DNA of 64,000 bases from contig JAPYXD010000250.1 in assembly GCA_030998225.1 (NCBI GenBank), forward strand, positions 434,001 to 498,000, in the 5' to 3' direction. This DNA comes from Diplolepis rosae (taxonomy: Eukaryota > Arthropoda > Insecta > Hymenoptera > Diplolepididae). Of the stretch, positions 54,161 through 64,000 are shown in pieces. The position numbers were made by a program, and so were the translations under genes. Within the stretch, counting starts at the first letter, position 1. Each line of letters opens with the position of its first letter. The notes under the pieces were generated by a model. The model did not search any database and was not told the origin of the DNA. It saw nothing but the letters and a program-made list of their open reading frames with translations.

Positions 54161-55987
54161 TGTGATGGCGTGATTTTCTTTGGGACTAAAGAATACTAAA
54201 GTTTCAACTAAATTTTTCTTTGCCCATTGATAATGTGCCTCCGGCGCGTAAACTCGTTTTTTTCGCTACAGTTGAGAGTAGCGCAATGTTGTGTATTGCG
54301 CTACAGAGGAGTGTAATGTAAAAATTGAACTGCGCATGCGCCTATAGCCATACATCGGAACACAATCTTCCTCTTATTCTTCTTATTCTCCGTTCAGCGT
54401 TAGCACCCTACTGACAAAGCCTTGTACATTTGAACTGCGCATGCTCTGTTACAACACGCTACTACTACACAAGATCGATAAAATCAAAATGGAAGGGACT
54501 AGTCGCGAAGTATCAAGTGTAATGACTAGCGCCGCAAACAACTACAATACTAGATTAGATTCGAGTGTACGCATAGAAACTTGTATACGCACCGAAGTCA
54601 CATAAAATAGAATACGTGCCAATGCCCATAATTCGGAAAATTACGAGACTCGCGACAATGCTCGCAGGACTGATCGCGCCTCGGCTTCGTCTCGGCTTTA
54701 TCACGGCTTCGTCTCGGCTACGCCTAGACTATGTATGGTTACACCTCGACTAGGCCTCACCTACGCCTCGACTACGCCTTGGATCGATCTCCTGCGAGCA
54801 TTGTCGCTCGTCGCGCAATAACCCTCATTGTGCGCCTAGGCACGTAATATACTATTTCTGGGTTGAAAAATCTCTTTCAAATAGTGTTTGTTGCCAAGTC
54901 CGGAATTCTACTCTGTTAATACACTGGTCTGCAAGAAATGGTGTTATAAAGTCCTTAATTGCGCTTGTACCAGGACACGCTATGCATTCATTCTAGTAGC
55001 ATTCTGAAGTCGGAACGCTACACATAATCCTGTTCATAGCATCATGATAAGTCTTAATGGGCGAAAATTTTTCGTAGGTTGGTTCTTTTAAATCTACCGC
55101 ATCTAGCATTAGATTAATGTTTTCATGATGGACACAAACACAAACAGTATGCGTACCACTGACTCCAACGAGTATGCAATTTCGGGGTCTAAGCTGCGAG
55201 AATTTTGATAAGCAAATTTTAACTGTAGGATGCTGAGCCTTAAAATTTGCATATCATTCGGAAAGATTGCACAGAATTAACTTTTTTTGGACGTGCTCAC
55301 GGGAGCCATCATCTTTTTTTACGGAAGAGAAATCTTTCATGCCAGGCATCATACGACTATTCTCATCATCAAGGTACAATTTTTTGACCAAATTAATTTT
55401 CATCTCGGAATCTAAAGTTTTACCTTTTTTTAATTAAAAGAAGTTAAAATACCATTCTAAGCTACTAATTTCTTAGCCTTTCTAGTTTGGCGTTCAGAAG
55501 CACCAAATTCTTTAGTCAATCTTCTTGTGCCCCAAGATTTCGGAGCAAGAATTGAAAGTAACACTTTTTCTTAATTACTTGCAAATTTTTGAAATTTTTC
55601 TTTTATTTGTTTAATAACCTCTATTCCGGCGTAATTATTGTCATCAGAACAATCAGTTTTAGATTTTTCAAACTTGGATTTCGAAGGATCGGCAAAGATA
55701 TCGTCGTCTTCCATTAAAATATCATTCTCGAGAATAGGAGGTGAATTATCGTTGATCACTGAAGCATCTTCAATTGTTGGATCACTATGAGAATACAAAG
55801 AGGATAGCAATGCAAATTGAGAAATTTCTTTTCTGCAATTTACACACAGTTTCGCATCGATGGGTATACTGGAATACTTTTTTTGAAGAGTTGCAGAAAT
55901 TGTTCTTAAACTGCACGGATCACGCTTGCGATTTTCCTTAGAAAAAGTATTGTAACAATGAAGACCCAAGCTGGTTCTTCTTGGCAT
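54100..55987 (-). pseudogene. Arthropod TE-associated multicopy protein, relic B, split by a MITE
   Basis: ATG 55987 ('MPRRTSLGLHCYNTFSKENR') leads into a CxxC motif ('LCVNCRKEISQF') and an acidic stretch. Then come 'NSRMMPGMKDF', 'VQKKLILCNLSE', 'LRPRNCILVGVSGTHTVCVC' and 'ECIACPGTSAIKDFITPF' at 55400-54860. This parallels relic A at 33703-35330 block by block. The MITE at 54231-54860 interrupts it; on its other side the frame resumes as 'WAKKNLVETLVFFSPKENHA', 'RFASANTVPATHKYHSFVP' (54230-54090), the family's C-terminus. The 'DGAAQHYKN' block is missing. Stops and frameshifts are present. Function unknown; I infer a TE gene from copy number and state. Confidence 0.7.
54231..54860 (+). mobile_element. 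MITE family M1, copy B
   Basis: Collinear with 9630-10185, with the same ends and the same GACAATGCTCGCAGGAC / CCTGCGAGCATTGTCGCTCG hairpin, but the loop holds an expanded run of CTCGGCTTCGT and degenerate CTCGACTACGCCT units (about 54675-54785). Inserted in relic B. Confidence 0.8.
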
Positions 55988-58164
55988 GATTGAAAATTAA
56001 GCAGAAGAAAAAGCTAAGTTGAGGCACTGAATAACAATGCGAGTCCAACCACGGAAGGTGGGTAAGTGTTCGAAATATAGTATTCAAGTAATACTATGTC
56101 TATTTTGAATAATGAGAAAAGTAAATGAGAATAAATAATATACGGGAAAGTACAAACCTGCAGTATTATGACGTCGAAATAAGCCGAAGCTAAATCGCAT
56201 AAAAGCAATTTCTGATCGAAAAATGATTGGCAATCATAATAACTGACAATGAGTTTTGTTGCGAGAAAGGTATCGAAGACGTCCATCTAGTGGTCAAATA
56301 TGTGTACTAATTTTTTAGGCGGGTTTTTCAAATTCTCTCTAAAGTCTTAAAAACGAAGTATCGACATAAAAGTGGATTTTACTTGTCCAATAAATAATAA
56401 AAATTATTATCCGTGAAATAATTTATAACGATAATAATTATTTGGTTAAAAAATGCAGTTTGTAGTCGATTATTTGTAGTCGACTAGAAACCGTACATTC
56501 TGAATGTATGAATGTAATTCTGAAACTGAACTGAACATAAAACATGAGAACATAACCTACAAAATACGTCAGAATAGGCTTACAGAACCTTCGAGATGCT
56601 CGTTTGTCAGGTATATATTGAGAACAAAAGAATTTATACTCCTTACTTTCCATTCAGGTAGCTGGAGAGTACCTATCGCTACTATTGATTCGTTCCGGCC
56701 AGACCGGTTTTGTTGGCGCGTCCCAAAATTAACTATAGCTCTGAAAATAATTCGAATTTCCGTAAATTCTCTTAGAGGCTTATTCTAAAATGTCTAAACT
56801 CTGAAAATATGGAAAAAAAATCGATTTTTTCGAATTTCTAGACTAGAATACCCCCTTAGTGAATCTGGTAGATTAAATCTCGATTAATTCCTATTAATTA
56901 TTGCCTTATTATAATTAAACGCATGCGTAGCTAAATACTAAGTAAATTTACATCTTTTTTATGTATTATTGTGTACAAACGCAATTATTTCCCCTTTGAT
57001 TGTAGTTTTTATCTATTCTATTTTCTAAAATAATCTAATATAAATATACTTTCACCACGCACAAAATGGATATAAAATTATTAAGATTATTGACCTCAAG
57101 CAGAGAATCATGCCCGTGGCTGTCGGTGACAGTCATAAGTCGGGGGTCGAGCGAATGTGCTCGGTAGGCTCCGGACTTTGACTTTTATTTTCTAAAGATT
57201 TGAAGGTGACAGGTTACCTGAGGGTAGAGGTTAGATTCCCCGGGAACCTATTCCTAACGGCCAGACCAGAGGTTTCAGTTTCAGCTAACACTTATCTTGA
57301 GTTAATTCCTTATTCCTTTATTTTCACATACGCGAACTCGGCACTACACTACAAATCACGAGGTTCACCCGCACTAGATCACCGTCAGGTCGATGGCGAT
57401 CAACATTAGTACCCGCGGACGAGGCATCGTAGAGAGCGAGGAAACATCAGTTCTGGGCGGTGCCAATAATGGAGCTAAATGGAAGCGGCCATGAATGGCA
57501 GTATCTGTATGGCTTGTTTCGTTTCAGTAGGCAGAGACGTTGGAAAAATTTAAACATCCTTTGATTAAATCTCTGAATTGTACCCGTTTGGTTCTTCGAA
57601 ATTATTATCAAACACTTAGACGTTAAACTACTTAATTAATTTCTTATAATATTTTTAAGTTACTTGAGACCAGAAAACTGCCTAAAATTGACTGAAACAC
57701 TTCAAAGCCAATTAAGTGGCTCCCGGGATTGTGAAGGTTGAAGAGCAACGACGCAGACGCTCAGTATATTTTTTTAATTTCAATCAATTTCCAACGAATT
57801 TGCACGATATATTCCTAAAACATTTCTTTTAACATTGCTGACCAAATTACTCACCGGGAGTTGATGAAGATATCCTACAACTATTACAGATACTCTATCA
57901 AAAGATTCATTAATGCTCTTGATTTATCGGAGTCTAGTATGAACGCGACTGAACATTCTTTCACTGACTGAGTGGCTCGGGCACAAATCACAGGACAAGA
58001 ACAAGTGACGCTCTGATCTTGATTTACAGATTATATGATCTGTGAATCGTGTTTGCAGATTTCCAGGTGAGGTCGTGACTAAGCTGGCCACGATATCCAA
58101 AACCTATGTCAGTGATTGTAACTATGTTGAAATCTCTTTTTTTGATAGCTTGCTGAGAGAAGTA
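55988..58164. other. Unassigned 2.2 kb
   Basis: No gene recognised; overlapping short ORFs in both strands. 57090-57520 is relatively G+C-rich and lacks TE features that I know. Confidence 0.4.
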
Positions 58165-59445
58165 TTGGGTTGGCAACAAAGTCATTTCGTTTTTTTCATG
58201 TTTTCCAAAGCAAGTTTATTAATACAAATGACAAAAATCAATCAATTATGTATTGACCATTTTGTTCGATGACCTTTTGCCATCTTTCAATGAGCTTCAT
58301 AATTTCACTTTCGTAAAAAGTTTGGTTCTTAGAGGCATAAAACTGAATCAACTCATTTTTGACAGCCTCCTTTGAATCGAATGTTTTTCCATTCAAATTG
58401 TTTTGAAGTGAACGGAATAAATGATAATCGGATGGTGCGAGGTCAGGACTATACGGAAGATGAGTCATTACTTCCCAGCCTAACTCCAATAACTTTTACG
58501 AGTGACCATAGATGTATGTGTTGTGACGTTATCTTAATGGAAGATGACGCATTTACGAGTTGCCAGTTCTGGCCGCTTTTCCTTGATTTATTTGTCCAAT
58601 TTCATTAGATAGCAACAGTTGACATTTGAATTGATGGTTTGCTTCCCTGAGAGCAGCTTGGAATAAACAATACCTTTGAAATCCCACCAAACACTCAGCA
58701 TAACCTTCTTTTGATGAATATCGGCTTTTGATGTTGATTGTGCAGGCTCATCTCGCTTGCTGCATGATCTTTTTCGCACGACGTTATCATAAAAAACCTA
58801 TTTTTCATCGCCCGTTATGATTCGCTTTAAAAATGGATCGGTTTCGTTACGTTTCAGCAGTGAATCGCAAATGGAAATTCTTTTGGTGAGTTGAATTTCG
58901 TTCGATTTGTGAGGGACCCAAATATCGAGCTTATTAACGTAATAAAGTTGTTTTAAATGTCTTTCAACGCATGTATGTGATATTTTAAGCTTCTCTGTGA
59001 TCTCTTGTGTCATACTACGCCGATTATATTCTATCATTGCTTTTATTTTGTCGTCGTCAACTTCAGTTGGGCGTCCAGAGCGTGGTGCATCTTTAAGGTC
59101 CAATCTCCGGATCGAAAACGAGCAAACCAATTCTGGCACTGGCGTTCTGTTAATGATCTTTCACCATAAACATCATACAGCTTTTTCTGAGCTTGCACTG
59201 CGTTTTTACCTTTTCGAAAGTAATAAAGTAAAATATGACGAAAATGTCTGTCTGCAATCTCCATTCCAAATCAATGCAAAACAATAAATAAACAATAAAA
59301 CTTGAAACTTTTTTTATTGAATAATCTATGAAACGTCAGCTGTCAAATACCATATACGGTCTGAAGTTTACAATGGAGAAGAATGACTTCGAACGACTAA
59401 AGTCATCTATCGGAAAAAAGCTAAATGACTTTGTTGCCAACCCAA
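58165..59445 (-). mobile_element. mariner element, mellifera-like ends, full length (1281 bp)
   Basis: Perfect inverted ends of about 23-25 bp (TTGGGTTGGCAACAAAGTCA) at 58165 and 59445, each flanked by TA (58163-58164; 59446-59447). The length is exactly that of a mariner. It encodes a transposase on the minus strand. Confidence 0.92.
58238..59264 (-). pseudogene. mariner transposase (DD34D), broken but nearly full length
   Basis: ATG 59264 'MEIADRHFRHILLYYFRKGK', HTH region 'RQCQNWFARFRSGDW', a frameshift near 59095, then 'DAPRSGRPTEVDDDKIKAMI'. 'FLKRIITGDEKW' carries the first catalytic Asp (about 58810). After another frame change 'DIHQKKVMLSVWWDFKGIV', then 'CVIFH' followed by a stop where HQDN is expected and 'DNVTTHTSM' (second Asp), and 'LPYSPDLAPSDYHLFRSLQ' (third Asp). 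It ends 'WQKVIEQNGQYIID'. The total span of about 342 codons equals the family norm. Three or more lesions, so inactive, but all three catalytic Asp codons survive. Confidence 0.9.
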
Positions 59446-60691
59446 TATATCTGCAAGTTTTCTCTAAACAATCTTTTTACTCGCTTTATTCAAAAATATT
59501 AATGTCTTGTATTTATCAACTTCTATTTCTTTTCTCCGCATTTCCAAGGCGAATGTAATATTGCTTGTTTTCTATAATTGTTGTACGGCTATTATGAAAT
59601 AAAATAAAACAAAAACGAGAAAAAGTAACGTGTCATTAAAGTGTAATTGATCTTCTGCCCTTGGACTGAAGGTGTACTTTTCACGCGCCTACATTTACTA
59701 CTTCGAATTTTGAAAAAAGAGAAAAGATGCTTTTAAATAAATCTAAATTAAATATACTAAAAACTAATATCTTAATACAACACTTGTTTTTAAGGAAAGA
59801 AAAACTAACTGGTGTATACATTTAAAGAGATTAAAGGAGAGAAAAATGAATTGAAACCATACAATGGTGATTTTCATATTTTACCGCAACATTGAGTCTT
59901 AATTCTAGTTCTTTAAACCTACTGGATCGTCGGAAAGCAAGAGCAAAGTGCAGAAAATATCCTTGGTTGCTGAAAATCTAGGTGAGCCGGTACAGAACTG
60001 CGTTGATATCACCGTAATTTCAAAAAGAAAACCACTCTTGTCTCTTTCGCGACTCACTTTCGCATATACCCTCTTTTTTAGCCTGTACTTTATAGTTTTG
60101 AGACAGGAAAAAGATAATATCAAATACCAAATTATATATCCATATTAGCAATTTATATTAAATTCATCCCTACTTCGGTACTTTTTCGCTTTAAGAATAT
60201 TCACGTTCTTCTACTTGAGCTACGAACGGCCAAAATATATACCCTCAGGATATTCATACAAGATTTAAAGCGAACATTGCATAATATCAACTCGATAAAA
60301 TAGTATTTTTAAGTGGTGCTGATGCTTCCAGAGCATTTTTTATCTCGTCATATGCAAATTTCATGAAGTTTTGTTTTCTGTTCTTCACCTAGTTACACTT
60401 TTTGAAAAAAATATTTAACATTTTTACACTTTAAATCTAGATGCTTTGTTATCAAATGTCTTTTTAATTTGGCAGGATATAAACTACTATTCAAAATTAC
60501 TTTTTTACGCTCAACTCAATCCTTTTGGTTTATTTTCATCACTAATCTTACGTACGAATAATTTAATTCAAATTATGGAAAATAAATCGTGTCACAAATT
60601 AACCAAATTTAGATTATAAATTTATAGTTCGGTTGAGGCTCCAAACTGCCAAACTTCAAAAATAATTTAATTGAAATTTGTTTTTATATCT
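59446..60691. other. Unassigned
   Basis: No gene; AT-rich. 59900-60150 short ORFs overlap in antisense and are not supported. Confidence 0.4.
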
Positions 60692-61960
60692 GGGATCGTG
60701 TTGTCTCTCCCCTCTGACTGGTGAGGCTAAATGATTGAACAAAAGAAAATTAACCGTGTATACGTCAGAGGTAAAAGAAGAATTGAAGCTCTAATTTCCC
60801 AATTTTAACAATTTTATTTAAAAAATGTATAGGTATAAAGATTTTGAGACAATGCCCTACTTACTCTTATCCTAGACTTACACTACCACTCCTCGAAAGA
60901 GAGAGAAAGAGATGATTCTCCCGTTTCCTTGATTTCCAGAAATGGGCGTATGATGCCACTTGTCTATTAGTTTTAATAAGAGAAGATAACGGTTGGCTTT
61001 GAACTAGGAAAGGGTTGACTGCTTTTAAACTCGTCCCTTTCGCCGCAAAAATGTCCTTATCAAATCAAATTCGAATATTTTCTGAAAAATTATCAATACC
61101 GTTTTGAGATTCGACAGTATTAAATTTTTCCGACTTCTCGCTGCTTTGTGCAGCTTTTTTTGTTTAAGGAAAATTGCGAAAAACTGGCATTGGACTTTAA
61201 ATAGTCCGCCGAAGATAAATATATTAAAAATATATTTTTGTATAATTTAATATATTTTGTATATTTTGCTCTCGACGGATAATGACTTTTATTATTTACG
61301 TCCGCCCGATGCGACTTTCCAAAACCGGTATTACTAGGCAATTTCACAAGTCAGTCGCAACTAGTAATCGAAGATCGATCGTTTCGAACCTCAGACAGGC
61401 AAAAGTAGAGAAAAGTATATTCTCTACTGTCCGAATAGTTCTGGTTAGTACAAAGTTGCTCGAGTAACTGTAAATTTGGTTTGATGTTGATTTGTTTTAC
61501 TGGTCCAACGCGAGGTGAACATGGTAGGGTTTTTTGATGATTAAGGAATCTATGATTGGACAAAGGTAATAATGGCAGGGAGTTTTTACGAATATGGATG
61601 GATTTGTACCGTGTTGATTCTGTTATTGCACCATTTGCTGATTTTCAGGTGTCAAATATTTCTCCCCTCTTTCTACACTTGTCTTGAGAAAGGAAATTCG
61701 CTCATCGATTTTTAATATTTGATGCATGCTCATCAAATTGTAGAAACTATTTCAGTTTTTAATATATTTCATACTAAATTGAAATATATTTAATTAGTCT
61801 AGGCATATAATCATTATATGATTAAAAGCCTCAACATAATCATTTAAGTAGTCATATGAGTCTTAGGTTTCTGTTACAAAAAGCACGTGGCCTTTGTTAC
61901 GGGAGATCAGCTAGCTAAAGCATCTAAGCAAGGATAGGCGCACGAAAAGAAGATGTGCTT
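60692..61960 (+). repeat. Dispersed repeat R1, copy 2
   Basis: Collinear with 23566-24800 (landmarks listed there). Differences include an AT-rich insert at about 61213-61270 (ATAAATATATTAAAAATATA). No ORF of note. Confidence 0.75.
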
Positions 61961-62317
61961 ATGGAATGTATGATAGCCTCGCAATATATAGCAAAGAACA
62001 TCAAGATATTTCTACCACTACCTCTTTAATTAACTAGAGGTTTCGTGGGACACCCTGCATTTTATCCAATTTGAATCGCAACTTCTTACAGCATTGATGC
62101 AGCTCATCGGAATTAACCGTATTCGCCACCGCGTATAATCCGAAATCCAACAGAATGATCGAACGATGGCACTGTTCCTTAAAGGGAGCGTGAATGTGCC
62201 ATACCGACTCTGAATGGTCGCGTTCTCTTTCCATCGTACTATTGGGTCCTTGAACTAACGTTCTTGATGTCGGTATGCTTTCGGCGAAATTTTTTCTAAG
62301 TTCTACGTTTCGTATTA
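61961..62317 (-). other. Unrecognised open frame next to a mariner
   Basis: A minus-strand frame (about 62317-62034) reads 'NFAESIPTSRTLVQGPNSTM', 'SVWHIHAPFKEQCHRSIILL' and ends 'KLDKMQGVPRNL'. It is open for about 95 codons outside the mariner. I do not recognise the family; it may be a TE or gene fragment into which the mariner inserted. Confidence 0.3.
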
Positions 62318-63584
62318 GGGAGCTCAATAAGTCCGTAGTGTGAGATAGAAAAAACAACTTTTTTATTAAAAATCCTATTCATTCTCCAATATAATCTCCT
62401 TTCAAATCGATACACTTAGTTCAGCGATCCTATAAGATTTCGATCCCTCACTTGTAATACGATTTGTCTAGGCCTCCAAAACAGCCATTGGTTACCCATT
62501 TGATATTTTCATTTGATGAAAATCTCTATCCTTGGAGACATCGCTCAAAGTTTGGGAGCAAATAAAAGTCGCCGGGGTTCAGATCTGGAGAATAAGGTGG
62601 GTGGGGAAGCATTCAAAGCGTAATTCATTGATTTTTGCCATCATCTTCATCGATTTGTAAGCTGGTGCATTGTCTAGCAAAAAGTTCCATTTTTTCCAAC
62701 AAATAAGGATTTTTTCTTGTGACTTCTTCTTTAAATCGGTCCAATAATGTACAGTAATAGGCCATGTTTATTGTTTTTTCTTTTTCCAAATAGTCGACGA
62801 ACAATATGCCACCGGAATCCCAAAAAACAGAAGCTATAACCTTTCCAGCTGATTGTTGTGTCTTTGCTCGCTTTGGTGCAGTTCCACCGGGTCCGACCCA
62901 TTGTTTTGATCGTTGTTTAGATTCTAATTCGTAGTGGTAGATCCATGTTTCATCAATGGTCACTAATCGGCGGGAAAAATCACTTGGATTAAAATAAAAA
63001 GGACCAAACAACTCTTAGCATCACGAAGTCGTTGGCGTTTTTCATCAATTGTTAGCAAACACGGCATCCATTTTGTGGGTGGCTTTCTCATGCAAAATTT
63101 TAACCTTTGACCCAATGATATGCCTGCGGCCTTAGCTAACTCACGAACTTTCGCTTGGGGATTATATAATATAATCTCATCAATTTTTTCGATGATTTCT
63201 GGAGTGCTAACATCTTTTGGCTTTCCCGATTGTTCAGCATCATTCGTGCTCGTCGAACCTTGTTTAAATTCACCAATCCACTCCTCAACCATTTACTTGG
63301 ATCGAGAAGATTTCCCATAACATTTATGAAACCACTGTTTCGTAAGTACGACGTCTCTTCCCATCAGGAAACAGTGTTTAATCAGCACACGAAATCCATT
63401 TTTTTCCATTTAAATAGAAAATCAAAACTTGTTCGCTTCTATCGTCAGTAACTTCGAAAATAAACAATATAATTGGCTCCAATTTTTACAGCTGTTGTCT
63501 GAAAGATTTTATTTCATGTGAAAAATATAAAAATGTAATTTGTGGTTCCATCTCTGTGTCATCCTACGGACTTATTGGACTCCC
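62318..63584 (-). mobile_element. mariner-like element with 'AATAAGTCCGTAG' ends (1267 bp)
   Basis: GGGAG(C/T)(T/C)CAATAAGTCCG at 62318 is mirrored by CGGACTTATTGGACTCCC at 63567-63584; TA flanks both ends (62316-62317 and 63585-63586). It encodes a full-size but broken mariner transposase on the minus strand. Confidence 0.88.
62379..63409 (-). pseudogene. mariner-like transposase, broken but nearly full length
   Basis: ATG 63409 'MEKNGFRVLIKHCFLMGRDV', HTH 'SRSK' then an in-frame TAA, then 'MVEEWIGEFKQGSTSTNDAE' and 'TPEIIEKIDEIILYNPQAKV'. A frame change follows near 63010. 'LVTIDETWIYHYELESKQR' has the first catalytic Asp, followed by 'AGKVIASVFWDSGGILFVDY'. A further frameshift gives 'LLDNAPAYKS' (second Asp) and another 'PYSPDLNPGDFYLLP' (third Asp; spacing close to 34 residues). 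It ends 'KCIDLKGDYIGE' before TGA 62379-62381. The size of about 343 codons is typical. Inactive. Confidence 0.88.
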
Positions 63585-64000
63585 TAGTACTCCTGACGAG
63601 TTCGTTCTACCCGAGGATTTCTCGCCTAATCCGACGTTTTTCTCAAAGAATGTCGGGAACATATGCGCCAGGTCAAGCTGGTTCCGGTAGCTTGGAAGTA
63701 CTAACATAAAGCTTTTGTTTTTGAATATTTGAGCACTTGTTTTCATGTTTCCCTTGTCAAGCACGCCAAGAAGGCTAGAACATTAACCCTTTAACGCCCA
63801 GATGTACAGAATTTTCACGTTGACTACAATGTCGTACCATTTATAGAAAAAAGATGAAAAAGAATCGACAACTCCATATCCTACTGTTCTTGGGGTCGCT
63901 CTTTCGAATGGCACAGTCATAATTCTCAAAACATGACGCTAAACCCTTTATTTTCCCAAAAACGCCCAAAAATGCCCAAAAAACGCTATTTTTGGGGTAC
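63585..64000. other. Unassigned window end
   Basis: No gene. ACCCTTTAACGCCCAGATGT and TTCTTGGGGTCGCTC near 63880-63905 may belong to a dispersed repeat also hinted at near 31645. Confidence 0.35.

Overview
This is a eukaryotic, almost certainly insect, genomic window. It is AT-rich, has spliced genes with GT-AG introns, and is dominated by decayed transposable elements (TEs) typical of insects: several mariner lineages, piggyBac, Mutator-like, HARBI1-like and pogo/CENPB-like transposases, LTR retrotransposons, MITEs and tRNA-derived elements. I cannot place it at order level from sequence alone. There are no bacterial operons, no CRISPR array and no rRNA.

The only cellular gene I can support is an Evi5 orthologue (TBC-domain RabGAP) on the + strand. 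Seven coding exons run from 18219 to 49276 and give 770 readable residues. The first exons (N-terminus and start codon) lie upstream of the readable part. The C-terminal exon sits about 21 kb downstream of the previous one and is in a different frame from the longest ORF there. The arginine and glutamine fingers of the GAP are intact, so the gene looks functional. Its 7-kb and 21-kb introns are packed with TEs.

Layout: 1-6180 is a complex satellite made of 43-57 bp related monomers in higher-order arrays, with a 1072-bp tandem duplication and a final block in inverted orientation. 7240-10185 holds a pogo/CENPB-type transposase relic whose intron carries a TTAA-flanked element, next to a MITE. 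11614-13147 is a mariner with a foldback insert. 14097-15467 is a Mutator-like transposase relic split by a solo LTR with a clean 5-bp target duplication. 16075-18041 holds small relics. 18219-49276 is Evi5, whose introns contain a mariner relic, diverged tandem repeats, a 1.2-kb dispersed repeat, a pogo-type MITE, a HARBI1-like relic interrupted by an LTR-gag retrotransposon fragment, a 735-bp hairpin, a second solo LTR and a MITE that contains a tRNA-derived foldback. 49277-64000 holds a rearranged piggyBac, IS630/mariner relics, a second Mutator-like fragment, a second copy of an arthropod TE-associated gene family, and two nearly full-length mariners with TA target sites.

No TE protein in the window is intact: each carries stops, frameshifts or deletions. 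I found no convincing new biological system. The most interesting observations are structural: nested insertions, foldback elements carrying tRNA-like sequence, the satellite's higher-order and inverted organisation, and the inverted piggyBac mosaic.
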